Origin: Paraburkholderia polaris
Lineage (GTDB): Bacteria; Pseudomonadota; Gammaproteobacteria; Burkholderiales; Burkholderiaceae
Direction: 5' to 3'
DNA: 64,000 nt
Assembly (NCBI RefSeq): GCF_012927345.1
Contig: NZ_JABBGJ010000005.1
Span: 1 to 64,000 of the forward strand
Shown here: positions 18,338-26,752 of the stretch, one piece after another
Layout: each line of letters starts with the position of its first letter
How positions within the stretch are numbered: the first letter of the stretch is position 1
The notes under the pieces: model-generated
What the model saw: the letters and a program-made list of their open reading frames with translations, nothing else
Told to the model about the DNA's origin: nothing
The model's database searches: none
Program-made: the position numbers and the translations under genes

Positions 18338-19168
18338 GTGACGTTTCTGACAATGGAGGGTTCGGGTACGCAGGCGCGACGCCATGCGGCGCGCTGGAGC
18401 GGCTCGGCGGTGCGCCGTTCGAACGTGCCTGCGTTTGCGCCACTGCCGCCGCAGCCGCTGACGCAGCGCGTGCCCGCGGCGGAGCATGAGTCGCGGGCGA
18501 CGCAGCGGGCATGGGGCGAGATCGGCGCAGCCGCGCTGTTGATCGTCGCGCTGCACGCGGGATTCGTGCTGGTGGCGAGACATGGACATGTGGAGCCGCT
18601 CGCGGCTGTCGTGCCGCCCAAACCCCTGCCGATGACGGTGGAGCTGACGCGGCCGCCGGTGCCGTTGCCGCAGGCCAGGCAGGCGCCGCCGCCCCTGCCG
18701 CAGCCGATTAAACAGCAACCGCAGCCAGCACGCCCGCTGACGCGTGCCGCAGCCCCGAAGCCGGCGCCTGCTGCCACACCGCTCGTGGCCCAGCCGCCGC
18801 AAGCTTCGACGCCGGCCGACACAGTCGCCACGCACGTGCCGGCACCAGTGGCACCGGCCCCCGCCGCGCCCCCCGCGCCGGTGGCTGAAACCGCGCCGAT
18901 CGGCAACGCCGCGTATCTGCACAACCCGGCGCCCGACTACCCACCGATCGCACAAGACCAGGGATGGGAAGGGCGCGTGCTGCTGCGTGTGCATGTGCTG
19001 CCGAACGGCAAACCTGACTCGGTCGATATCAGGACCAGCAGCGGCCGGAAGATGCTCGACGACGCCGCGGTGGCCGCGGTCCGGCGCTGGAGCTTCGTGC
19101 CGGCCAAACGGGGAGACGAAGCGGTCGACGGCTGGGTCAACGTGCCTATCGACTTCAAGCTGGGCTGA
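18338..19168 (+). CDS. tonB: TonB energy transducer
   Basis: The 276-residue protein links inner-membrane proton motive force to outer-membrane receptors. It has an unusually long cytoplasmic N-terminus (about 65 residues), a single transmembrane anchor (IGAAALLIVALHAGFVLVA), a Pro/Ala/Gln-rich periplasmic spacer of about 110 residues, and a C-terminal TonB domain (YPPIAQDQGWEGRVLLRVHV through RRWSFVPAKRG). It is encoded between two DszB-like genes and followed by exbB and exbD, so the whole motor belongs to the sulfur operon and presumably serves the receptor at 22.0-24.3 kb. Confidence 0.92.
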   Translation: MTFLTMEGSGTQARRHAARWSGSAVRRSNVPAFAPLPPQPLTQRVPAAEHESRATQRAWGEIGAAALLIVALHAGFVLVARHGHVEPLAAVVPPKPLPMTVELTRPPVPLPQARQAPPPLPQPIKQQPQPARPLTRAAAPKPAPAATPLVAQPPQASTPADTVATHVPAPVAPAPAAPPAPVAETAPIGNAAYLHNPAPDYPPIAQDQGWEGRVLLRVHVLPNGKPDSVDIRTSSGRKMLDDAAVAAVRRWSFVPAKRGDEAVDGWVNVPIDFKLG

Positions 19169-19223
19169 AGCGGGCCGTCTGCATGACGGGCGAAGCGCGT
19201 GCTTTCTTTTCAACACCGGATCT

Positions 19224-19330
19224 GAATTTCGAACCGAATTGCGAACCGAGTTCGAAGCGAATCTCGGACCGAATCTCGAACCGAATCTCGAACCGAATTG
19301 CGAACCGAATTGCGAACCGAATTGCGAACC
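19224..19330 (+). repeat. 12-bp tandem repeats between tonB and exbB
   Basis: About seven clear copies of GAATTGCGAACC or GAATCTCGAACC occur in two blocks (19224-19247 and 19271-19330), separated by a degenerate stretch. They fill most of the tonB-exbB gap, end just before the exbB ribosome-binding site (AAAAGGAATC), and stay in frame with exbB upstream of its ATG. Copy number may vary between strains and could modulate exbB translation. Confidence 0.85.
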
Positions 19331-19347
19331 AAAAGGAATCAATCATC

Positions 19348-20055
19348 ATGAATGGCATTTCAACGACTTTCATCGTGCAGGGCGCGCTCTGGCTACTGGG
19401 AATTTTCTCGGTGGTGACGTGGACCCTCATTGTCGTCAAGGCCGTCCAAAGCGTGCGCGCGAGCGTGCAGAGCCGGCGCTTCACGAAGCAGTTCTGGGCG
19501 GCCAGCAGTTTCCACGCGGCAGCCGCGCTGGAACCCGGCGTGAGCCCGGTGGGCCGCGTCGCGGCAACCGGTTTCGAGACCTTGCAACGCGCCGACGAAG
19601 GCAATGGTCAGGATCTCGAACATAGCTGGAGCCGCCACGATCTGCTGGAGCGCCACCTGCGCCAGCAGATCCAGAACGAGCGCCGCCGCCTCGAAGCGGG
19701 TCTCGCCGTGCTTGCCTCGATCGGCAGCACCGCGCCGTTTGTCGGCCTGTTCGGCACCGTGTTCGGCATCATTCACGCGCTGACGGCGATCACGCACAGC
19801 GCGTCGGCGAGTATCGACGTGGTGGCCGGACCGATCGGCGAAGCGCTGGTAGCAACCGGCATTGGCATCGCGGTCGCGGTGCCGGCGGTGCTCGCCTACA
19901 ACTTCTTCGTGCGCCTGGTCAAAGCGGCTTCCGCCGATCTCGACGGTTTCGCAACCGATTTCGTCACGCTCGCGCAGAAAGCCGGATTCCGCGTACAGGG
20001 CACGGCGGCGCGTGCGCAACCGAGCCTGAAGACCGTCAACGAGGCGTTCGCATAA
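19348..20055 (+). CDS. exbB: ExbB/MotA-TolQ family proton channel
   Basis: A 235-residue inner-membrane protein that forms the ExbBD proton channel for TonB. It begins MNGISTTFIVQGALWLLGIF with the first helix. After a cytoplasmic loop (GQDLEHSWSRHDLLERHLRQ) two more helices follow, in VLASIGSTAPFVGLFGTVFGI and EALVATGIGIAVAVPAVLAYNFF, the strongest family signatures. The start after AAAAGGAATCAATCATC was preferred over upstream in-frame ATGs because the upstream stretch is a tandem repeat. Its TAA overlaps the exbD ATG (TAATG). Confidence 0.93.
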   Translation: MNGISTTFIVQGALWLLGIFSVVTWTLIVVKAVQSVRASVQSRRFTKQFWAASSFHAAAALEPGVSPVGRVAATGFETLQRADEGNGQDLEHSWSRHDLLERHLRQQIQNERRRLEAGLAVLASIGSTAPFVGLFGTVFGIIHALTAITHSASASIDVVAGPIGEALVATGIGIAVAVPAVLAYNFFVRLVKAASADLDGFATDFVTLAQKAGFRVQGTAARAQPSLKTVNEAFA

Positions 20056-20465
20056 TGGCCTTCTCATCTTCTTCCGATAACGATGACGTGCTGAGCGAAA
20101 TCAACATCACGCCGCTCGTCGACGTGATGCTGGTGCTGCTGGTCGCGTTCATCGTCACGGCGCCGCTGCTCAACAACGCGGTGCATGTGAATCTGCCCCG
20201 GACGGTCGCCACGGCGCCCGCCGATCAGAAGCCGGCCGTGACCGTCAGTGTCGATGCAAAGGGCGTTGTGTACCTCGACAAGCGACCCACCGATCTGCGC
20301 CTGATCGGCGCTGAACTGTCGGCGCTCAAGGCGAACAACCCGGATGTTGCGCTTAACCTGCAGGCTGATGAAGGCGTGCCCTACGGCACGGTGGCCAAAC
20401 TGATGGCGGCGATCGAGCACGCCGGCATCAGCAAGCTGTCGGTACTGACGGCCAATAACGGTTAG
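20055..20465 (+). CDS. exbD: ExbD/TolR family protein
   Basis: A 136-residue partner of ExbB. A short cytoplasmic N-terminus (SSSDNDDVLSEINITPL) leads into a single helix containing the proton-carrying Asp in PLVDVMLVLLVAFIVTAPLL, followed by a periplasmic domain ending ISKLSVLTANNG. It overlaps exbB by one base, so the stoichiometry is likely set by translational coupling. It completes the private TonB motor of the island. Confidence 0.93.
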   Translation: MAFSSSSDNDDVLSEINITPLVDVMLVLLVAFIVTAPLLNNAVHVNLPRTVATAPADQKPAVTVSVDAKGVVYLDKRPTDLRLIGAELSALKANNPDVALNLQADEGVPYGTVAKLMAAIEHAGISKLSVLTANNG

Positions 20466-20542
20466 CCACGGTTGAGTCACGGCTAATCACACCTAAGCAC
20501 GGCAAATCACACCAGACACTCGACTCCTTACCGGAACAATTC

Positions 20543-21628
20543 ATGAGCACTTCGGTTTCAGACAACATCCAGTCGATCTGGTACACGCGCTGCCCGGTGC
20601 CGACACCGCTCGGCATCGCCGCGCATCTCGGCTGGCTCGATGACGAATTCGCGCGCGACGGCATTACCGTACGCTCGTTACAGGAAACGCAGCATGCGGC
20701 CCAGCGCGCCTCACATATCGATCACACATTGGACAATTCGTTTCGCCAGGGAGGTAGTATCCCGGCGTTGTGGGCGCGTTCCGCCGGGGCCGATACTCGC
20801 GTGATCGCGCTGACGTGGGTGGACGAAGCGCAGGCGATCGTTGCGCTGCCCGACTCCGGCATCCGCACGGCGAAAGACTTGCGTGGACGCCGCGTTGGCC
20901 TGCCGAAGCGCGCGGGCGAGCGGATCGATATTTTCCGCGCGGCAGCGTTGCGTGGTTTTGTCAGCGTGCTGGATCTTGAGGGCCTGTCCGCGCGCGATGT
21001 CGAGCTGGTCGACGTGGCGGCGGCCAATGTGCGCGAGCCCGCGGATGGCGGTGCCTTGCCCACGGCGTCGTTCAGCAATCCGGGTAGCGTCAGCAGCCGC
21101 CGTCTCTATTCCGCGGAAATCGCGGCACTGGTGCGTGGTGAGGTCGATGCGATCTATGTGAAGGGTTCGCTCGGTCTCGAGAGTGCCTACCTGATCGGCG
21201 CGCGGGTTGTGGTCGACATCGGCTTTCATCCCGAGCCGAAGGTTCGCATCAACAACGGCTCGCCACGGCCGTTGACGGTCAACGCGGCCACGCTCGACAA
21301 CCATCCGGACATCGTCAGCCGCTTTCTGGCGCGCGTGATCGACGTGGACGGCTGGGCGCGGGAGCACAAGCAGGAAGTGCTTGGCTATCTGGGCCGGGAA
21401 ACCGGTTCGGGCGACGACTGGCTGCGTCTCGCTTATGGCGACGACGTGCATCAACGCTTGCGTACTGATCTCGACGACACGTCGATCGCCGCGCTCGACG
21501 ATTTCAAAGGCTTCCTCGTGGAATGGGGCTTTCTGCCGGCGGACTTCGATATTCATGCGTGGATCGATCCACGCGCGCTCGCGCAATCACATCGCTATAT
21601 CGCGTCGCCATCCGGTTCGCGCCGGTGA
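20543..21628 (+). CDS. DszB-like sulfinate desulfinase candidate, second intact copy
   Basis: A 361-residue cytoplasmic protein, paralogous to the copy at 17207. Cys17 (YTRCPVPTPLG), His58 (ASHIDH) and Arg68 (NSFRQGG) occupy the DszB triad positions, so catalysis is possible. Conserved family segments include DLRGRRVGLPKRAG and VDAIYVKGSLGLESAYLIG. It is the last gene of the operon, 77 bp after exbD. Two intact paralogs in one operon suggest either two sulfinate substrates or a heteromeric enzyme. As for the others, a binding-protein role cannot be excluded from sequence. Confidence 0.78.
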   Translation: MSTSVSDNIQSIWYTRCPVPTPLGIAAHLGWLDDEFARDGITVRSLQETQHAAQRASHIDHTLDNSFRQGGSIPALWARSAGADTRVIALTWVDEAQAIVALPDSGIRTAKDLRGRRVGLPKRAGERIDIFRAAALRGFVSVLDLEGLSARDVELVDVAAANVREPADGGALPTASFSNPGSVSSRRLYSAEIAALVRGEVDAIYVKGSLGLESAYLIGARVVVDIGFHPEPKVRINNGSPRPLTVNAATLDNHPDIVSRFLARVIDVDGWAREHKQEVLGYLGRETGSGDDWLRLAYGDDVHQRLRTDLDDTSIAALDDFKGFLVEWGFLPADFDIHAWIDPRALAQSHRYIASPSGSRR

Positions 21629-21805
21629 GGCCGACGATGTTTGGCTCTGAAATTAGATTCGGCATCCTGATGGCTGGTATTGAATCGTTCTGATCGCGGC
21701 CACCTCGCCGCGCTCACGTCACCCATCGCGAACACAGCATCACGCTCCCCAAGTGCGAACCTTGCGGATCATTCGCGCGCATTTTCCCGCTCAATAGCTG
21801 TCCCC

Positions 21806-21839
21806 GTGTTGGGGTGCTGCATACGCAACACCCCAACAC
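21806..21839. promoter_or_regulatory. Long inverted repeat containing the activator motif, upstream of the TonB receptor
   Basis: Two 15-base arms (GTGTTGGGGTGCTGC and GCAACACCCCAACAC, one mismatch) flank ATAC. The centre (21814-21831) reads GTGCTGC-ATAC-GCAACAC, the same motif as at 15744. It lies about 75 bp upstream of the -24/-12 promoter. It could also form a hairpin terminating the preceding operon, but no T-run follows. Confidence 0.65.
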
Positions 21840-21912
21840 CACCCCGCGGGTGCACCAGCAGCAATCACCCCTGGTGCCGTTCACGCAACCCTTGTGTGAC
21901 GGGCCGCTTCAC

Positions 21913-21929
21913 CTGGCATCCGACTTGCA
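21913..21929 (+). promoter_or_regulatory. Sigma-54 promoter of the TonB-dependent receptor gene
   Basis: CTGGCATCCGACTTGCA is a close match to YTGGCACGRNNNTTGCW, with the complete TTGCA -12 element and GG/GC at correct spacing. It lies 98 bp before the start codon. The rest of 21629-22026 appears non-coding. Confidence 0.8.
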
Positions 21930-22026
21930 ATAGAGCACACCATGCGTGCCGCATCGCTCGCGCACGAAGACGAAAACTCGGTTGCGGGCGCAATCAAACA
22001 ACAATTGAATAAGGATAGCGAAGTCA

Positions 22027-24327
22027 ATGTTCAAGAGAAAAACACTCGTCGTTGCGCTCGGGGGAGTGCTTGCTGGTGGTGTGCTGGTGTCGCCGGCATG
22101 GGCTGCGGATAGCGCGGCAAGCGATGCTTCAGCTGAAGCGGCCGGTACGGCAGTACAGGCAAAGCCGAAAGCGAAGAACACGAACAAGGCCGTGGCCGAT
22201 ACGAATCTGGGAACGGTCACCGTCACCGCGCGCCGACGCAAGGAAAGCATTCAGGAAGTGCCGGTCGCCGTCACCGCGTTGAGCGGTGACACCATCAAGA
22301 ACAACGAATTGCGAGTCGTCAACGACATCACCAAATACGTGCCGAACTTCACCGCGCAGTCCACCGAAGGACGCGAACGGCCCCGCTGGTTCCTGCGTGG
22401 CGTCGGCAGCAACGATCCGTCGGATCTGTCGCTGAGCCCGATCGGCGTCTACTTCGACGACGTGTATATCAACAGCGTGTTCGGCCAGGGCTTTCCGCTG
22501 TTCGACCTCGACAATATCCAGGTGCTGCGCGGCCCGCAGGGCACGCTGTGGGGCAAGAATACGATCGGCGGCGCGGTCAGCCTGACCTCGAAAAAGCCGA
22601 CCTTCGACGTGGACGGTTATGGCAAGGTCGGGTTCGGCCAGTACAACAGCCGGCTTGCCGAAGCCGCGATCGGCGGTCCGATCGGCAACAACGACGTGCT
22701 GGCGGCGCGCATCTCGGTGTATCACGAGAACGGCGACAGTTTTTTCACCAACACAGTCGCGGATGGCCGTTTCGGCGGCTTCCACGACAACGCGGTGCGC
22801 TTCCAGTTACTCGCGGTGCCGACCTCGAATTCAGACTTCCTGCTGAACATCCACGGCCGCAATTACACCGGTGGCGGCGACCCGTGGCACGCACAAGGGG
22901 CCGCTTCTAACGGTGCAAACCAGTTTGGCTTCGTCGGGTCGAGCGATCCGCAAACGGTTTCATTGAATGCACCGTCGAGCGATCACATTGCGTCTTATGG
23001 CGGCTCGCTGACGGCGCATTGGCATATCAACAGCGCCCTGACGCTGACCTCGATTACCGCGCTGGAAGGCCTGAACCGCTGGTACCAGGACGATGAAGAC
23101 TACTCGCCCTACGACGCGGCGCGTTCGCACGATACGCTTGCGTCGCATCAGTTCTCGCAGGAGTTTCGTATCGAGTCGCCGCAGAATGACCGATTGAGCT
23201 GGATCGCAGGGGCGCACTTCTTCACCGAGGAACTGAGCGAAGAGGGTGCCGGCGGCGGCTTGCCGGATGCGCCGGGCGGCCCGTCGGCCACCTATTACCA
23301 TCTGACCGAACTGACTCAGCACACGCAAAGCGCCGCAGCGTTCGGCAGCGTGAAGTATCGCTTCACCGATCGCTTCAACCTGACCGGTGGCCTGCGCTAT
23401 ACGATCGAACGCAAGACGATCAATCTGACCGGTTTGGAAAATAGCGGCCCCGTTTCGTTCAGCGATGTGAGCAACTGGTGGGATCCAGCGTCGATCACGT
23501 CGCCACTCGCGGTGAGCGCGCGACAGAACCAGACCAACACCTGGCGCGCACCGACGTGGGACCTGACGCCCGAATACGCGATCAGTAACAACGTGCGGGC
23601 TTATATCCGTTATGCGCGCGGCTTCCGTTCGGGGGGCTACAACGGCAGCGCGTATACGCAAAGCACCGTATCGACAGTTACGCCCGAGTATCTGACCGAC
23701 TACGAAGCCGGCATCAAGAGCGAATGGTTCGACAAGCGCCTGACCGCCAACGCGAGCGTCTTCCATTACGACTACCGCGACATTCAGGTATTTGCTCTCG
23801 CGCCGAATCCGTTAGGCGGCGCGCCGGTGTCCACATTGTCGAACGCGGGACAGGGGCGTGCCGATGGTTTCGAACTTGAATTGAAGGCGCAGCCGCTCAA
23901 CAGCCTTTATCTGTTCGCGAACCTCGGACTGCTGAACACGCGCTTTACCGAGTTTGCCAATGTGCCGACCGCGGTGGGCAATTCGTTCGCCCGTTCGCCG
24001 CACACCACGATCGACGTGGGCGGTGAATACCGCGTGCCGCTGCCGGTGGGCTCGATCGCGTTGGGTGGCGATATTAACTACCGCAGCACCGAGTATTTCA
24101 GCGCGACGCGTCAAACCGTGCCGCAGCTGTGGCAGGCGGGCTATACGGTGATGAATGCGCACGTATCGTACGTCTCGTCGAATCAGAAATACATTCTGAC
24201 CGGCTACGTGACGAACCTGACCAACAAGGTCTATAAAAAGCTGGAACTGTTGCCGTCTTATGGGGCGTATCCGGTGCTATATGGCGACCCGCGCGTCTTC
24301 GGTTTGACGTTTACGGCGAAGATCTGA
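22027..24327 (+). CDS. TonB-dependent outer-membrane receptor
   Basis: A 766-residue outer-membrane protein that imports a ligand using TonB energy. The signal peptide runs to about residue 28 (VLVSPAWAADSA). A low-complexity linker precedes a TonB-box-like NLGTVTVTARRRKE, then the plug (QEVPVAVTALSGDTIKNNEL, QVLRGPQGTLWGKNTIGGAVSL) and a 22-strand barrel ending in the aromatic-containing VFGLTFTAKI. The plug type is that of the large siderophore-like/organic ligand receptor group (FyuA/IroN-like), widely used for non-iron substrates. A dedicated -24/-12 promoter and the nearby tonB-exbBD genes make an organosulfur ligand likely. Confidence 0.9.
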   Translation: MFKRKTLVVALGGVLAGGVLVSPAWAADSAASDASAEAAGTAVQAKPKAKNTNKAVADTNLGTVTVTARRRKESIQEVPVAVTALSGDTIKNNELRVVNDITKYVPNFTAQSTEGRERPRWFLRGVGSNDPSDLSLSPIGVYFDDVYINSVFGQGFPLFDLDNIQVLRGPQGTLWGKNTIGGAVSLTSKKPTFDVDGYGKVGFGQYNSRLAEAAIGGPIGNNDVLAARISVYHENGDSFFTNTVADGRFGGFHDNAVRFQLLAVPTSNSDFLLNIHGRNYTGGGDPWHAQGAASNGANQFGFVGSSDPQTVSLNAPSSDHIASYGGSLTAHWHINSALTLTSITALEGLNRWYQDDEDYSPYDAARSHDTLASHQFSQEFRIESPQNDRLSWIAGAHFFTEELSEEGAGGGLPDAPGGPSATYYHLTELTQHTQSAAAFGSVKYRFTDRFNLTGGLRYTIERKTINLTGLENSGPVSFSDVSNWWDPASITSPLAVSARQNQTNTWRAPTWDLTPEYAISNNVRAYIRYARGFRSGGYNGSAYTQSTVSTVTPEYLTDYEAGIKSEWFDKRLTANASVFHYDYRDIQVFALAPNPLGGAPVSTLSNAGQGRADGFELELKAQPLNSLYLFANLGLLNTRFTEFANVPTAVGNSFARSPHTTIDVGGEYRVPLPVGSIALGGDINYRSTEYFSATRQTVPQLWQAGYTVMNAHVSYVSSNQKYILTGYVTNLTNKVYKKLELLPSYGAYPVLYGDPRVFGLTFTAKI

Positions 24328-24408
24328 TCAGGTGCGCGTGCGGCTTGCAGCCCTAACGAAGCATGGCCTGCAAGCTTCATCTTCCACATCAGGCGGTGGC
24401 GCGCGAAG

Positions 24409-25434
24409 TCACTTCGCCAATCTGGCCCGCACGGTGTATTCGCCCTCGTTGCCTTCGTCTTCCGACATATGGGCCATCGCCGTCGCGAAGTCAGGTGGCA
24501 ATGGCTCGACCGGATAGCCGCGTTTTTCCCATGCGTCGAGGCCGCCCTTGAGCGCTTTTACGTGATGGATATTCTTCCGATGCAGCTGGTTGATGATCCG
24601 CTTGGCGGTCGCTTCGTTAGGACAGACACAGTAGACGACAATCGGCCGCTTCAGCAACTCGGGATGCAGTGGCTCGGGCGAATCGAGGTCCAGTAACTGC
24701 GCGCCCGTGATCCGGTGCGATTCTTTCACGCGTATGCTGTGCGGCCGGGCATCGAGAATCAGCGGCGGCTCATTGGACTTCATCAATTCGTCGAGCTGGT
24801 CCGGCGAGATGCGTATATGTGCGAGCCAGCGGCGAAACTGCCAGCGGCGTACACAGCGATAGAGGAGCACGGCAACGAAGATCGCCGCGAACGCGTCGAA
24901 AATCGTGCCGCCGTGATGGCGCACGAGCAGAACGAGCTGCACGATCTGATCGTGAAGCGCTGCGCCGCCGACCACCCATACGCTGGCCCACAGCGCCGCG
25001 CCGACAAAATCCCACAGCAGAAACACGCCGACGTTGATTGGCGTGGTGCCGAGCAGCGGCGCCGAGATCAGACCGAGGCCGGGCAGGAACTTCGCGACGG
25101 TGAGGATCGGGGCGCCGTACCGTTCATAGGTATTGCGTGCGACGCGCACGGTGGTGTCGAGCGAGAGTGAGAAGCGCACCAGCTGGTTCAGCAACCGCCG
25201 GCCGTATGCCCGCCCGGTGAAGAACCACAGCGAATCCGCAATCAGCGTCGCGACGACGGCGGCGCCAATGACGCTGGCGTAAGAGGTCTGTCCCATCGCC
25301 GCCATGGTTCCGCCGAGGATCAGCATCGGCGCCGCTGGAATCGGCATGCCGAGTTGCGTGATGAGCACGCTCATGAACACGGCCCACACGCCCAGCGAGG
25401 GTGGAATAGCAACGGGAAAATGCCACACAACCAA
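24409..25434 (-). CDS. DedA-family membrane protein fused to a rhodanese domain
   Basis: A 341-residue protein. Residues 1 to about 200 form a DedA/SNARE-associated membrane domain (GGTMAAMGQTSYASVIGAAVVATLIADSLWF, FLPGLGLISAPLLGTT, about five helices). After a positively charged stretch, residues 225-320 form a cytoplasmic rhodanese domain with the active-site Cys in IVVYCVCPNEATAKRI. DedA proteins flip lipids or support proton motive force; rhodanese domains handle sulfane sulfur. This fused architecture is common in proteobacteria. It is convergent with the TonB receptor gene; a link to the sulfur island is possible but unproven. Confidence 0.85.
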   Translation of the reverse strand: MVVWHFPVAIPPSLGVWAVFMSVLITQLGMPIPAAPMLILGGTMAAMGQTSYASVIGAAVVATLIADSLWFFTGRAYGRRLLNQLVRFSLSLDTTVRVARNTYERYGAPILTVAKFLPGLGLISAPLLGTTPINVGVFLLWDFVGAALWASVWVVGGAALHDQIVQLVLLVRHHGGTIFDAFAAIFVAVLLYRCVRRWQFRRWLAHIRISPDQLDELMKSNEPPLILDARPHSIRVKESHRITGAQLLDLDSPEPLHPELLKRPIVVYCVCPNEATAKRIINQLHRKNIHHVKALKGGLDAWEKRGYPVEPLPPDFATAMAHMSEDEGNEGEYTVRARLAK

Positions 25435-25643
25435 GCTCCTCTTGATGCAATGAAAGGATTTGAAACAATCGGCGCCCGGTCCGCGTCTGTTGCGAACACG
25501 TCATGCGTGGCGGGTTCCCGCGGGGCAGCGGGCGACCACACGGCTCGTTCAGTCGCCCGGTACGAACGCGACAGCACGAAAGGCAGATTTAAGCACAGGT
25601 TGGAAAAAGGGCGCTACGGGGAGGGCTAAACGCCCGCAAAGAT

Positions 25644-26598
25644 TCAAGAGGGCGGGACGATTACGCGCGCCGCGCTGCCCCCGTGCAGCCTGTCCTTGTC
25701 GCCGCTCAGCGCAGCGCGCAAGCGCGGCACCGCGAAGTCGATAAAACTGCGCGTTTTCAGCGGCAATGGCCCTTGCCCCGCGTGCATCAGGCTGACCGGG
25801 ATCGGTTCGGGCTCGAATTTGCGCAGCACCAGTTGCAGCTTGCCTTCTTCGACGGCCCGCGCGGCCTGGTAAGAGAGTACGTGCGTGAGGCCTTACACCT
25901 GCGATAGCCGCGTCGATGGCGGCTTCCGCGGTATTGACGGACAGGCGCGGACGGATCGGCACGGCTTGCTGTTTCGCGCCGTGCGGCGCGAAAGTCCAGA
26001 TCGGCCCGGACGGCAACGAGTCGACATTCACGCAAGCGAAGTGGGCGAGATCGGCGGGCGTGTCCGGCTTGCCGGCTTGCGCGAGGTAACGCGGACTGGC
26101 GCAGACCACCCGGACCACCGTGCCGACCTGGGTCGCGATCATGCTGCTGTCGGGCAGCTTGCCGATGCGCAACGCGACGTCGATATGTTCGTCGAGCAGA
26201 TGCAGCGTGCGGTCAGCCAGCACCAGACGCACGGCGATCGCCGGGAACGTTGCGAGGAAATCGTTGATGATGGGCAGCAGATGCAGGCGTCCGAACACCA
26301 TCGGCGCCGTGACGACGAGTTCGCCGCGCGGCGTGCTGTACTCGCCTGCGGCCGCGCTTTCGGCTTCGCTCACCTGTTCGAGGATCTGCTTGCAGGCGGC
26401 GAGGTAGGCCGCGCCTGCGTCCGTCAAGGTCAGCTTGCGCGTGGAGCGCACCAGCAGCCGCGCGTTCAGATGCGCTTCGAGCTCGGCGACTTTACGGCTG
26501 ACGGTGGGGAGCGGTGTGCCCAGTTTGCGGCTCGCGGCCGAAAAACTGCCGGTCTCCACCGCGGCCACCAGAATTGACATTGCCTCCAGGCGATCCAT
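25644..26598 (-). pseudogene. LysR-family regulator disrupted by a one-base frameshift
   Basis: Reading from ATG 26598, the N-terminal HTH (MDRLEAMSILVAAVETGSFS, then AASRKLGTPLPTVSRKV) and the effector domain are normal up to AAIDAAIAGV. There an extra A (in the TT at 25893-25894 of the plus strand) shifts the frame. Removing it restores GLTHVLSYQAARAVEEGKLQ and a normal ending (FEPEPIPVSLMHAGQGPLPL through ARVIVPPS) in the frame that closes at 25644. The intact protein would have about 317 residues. It is divergent from the AhpD-like gene, its likely target. A sequencing or assembly error is an alternative explanation. Confidence 0.85.
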
Positions 26599-26752
26599 GG
26601 ACCCTCTCGGTCTTCGAGAATTGATCCATCGAAAATACAGCATTACGTGTGCTTCTGGAAGGCGAGCTACGGGTAATCGGGTCGCTCATGCCGTGTTCCG
26701 CGGCACGGTTGCTACAATCGTCGTACACATACAGATACGACGGAGAGACCGC

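Noticed and set aside
21680..22012. A 110-residue open frame between the last DszB-like gene and the receptor
   Set aside because: It runs through the inverted repeat and the sigma-54 promoter and has no family resemblance.
24343..24375. Imperfect inverted repeat GCTTGCAG/CTGCAAGC after the receptor gene as a terminator
   Set aside because: The loop of 17 bases is long and no T-run follows; too weak to list as a feature.
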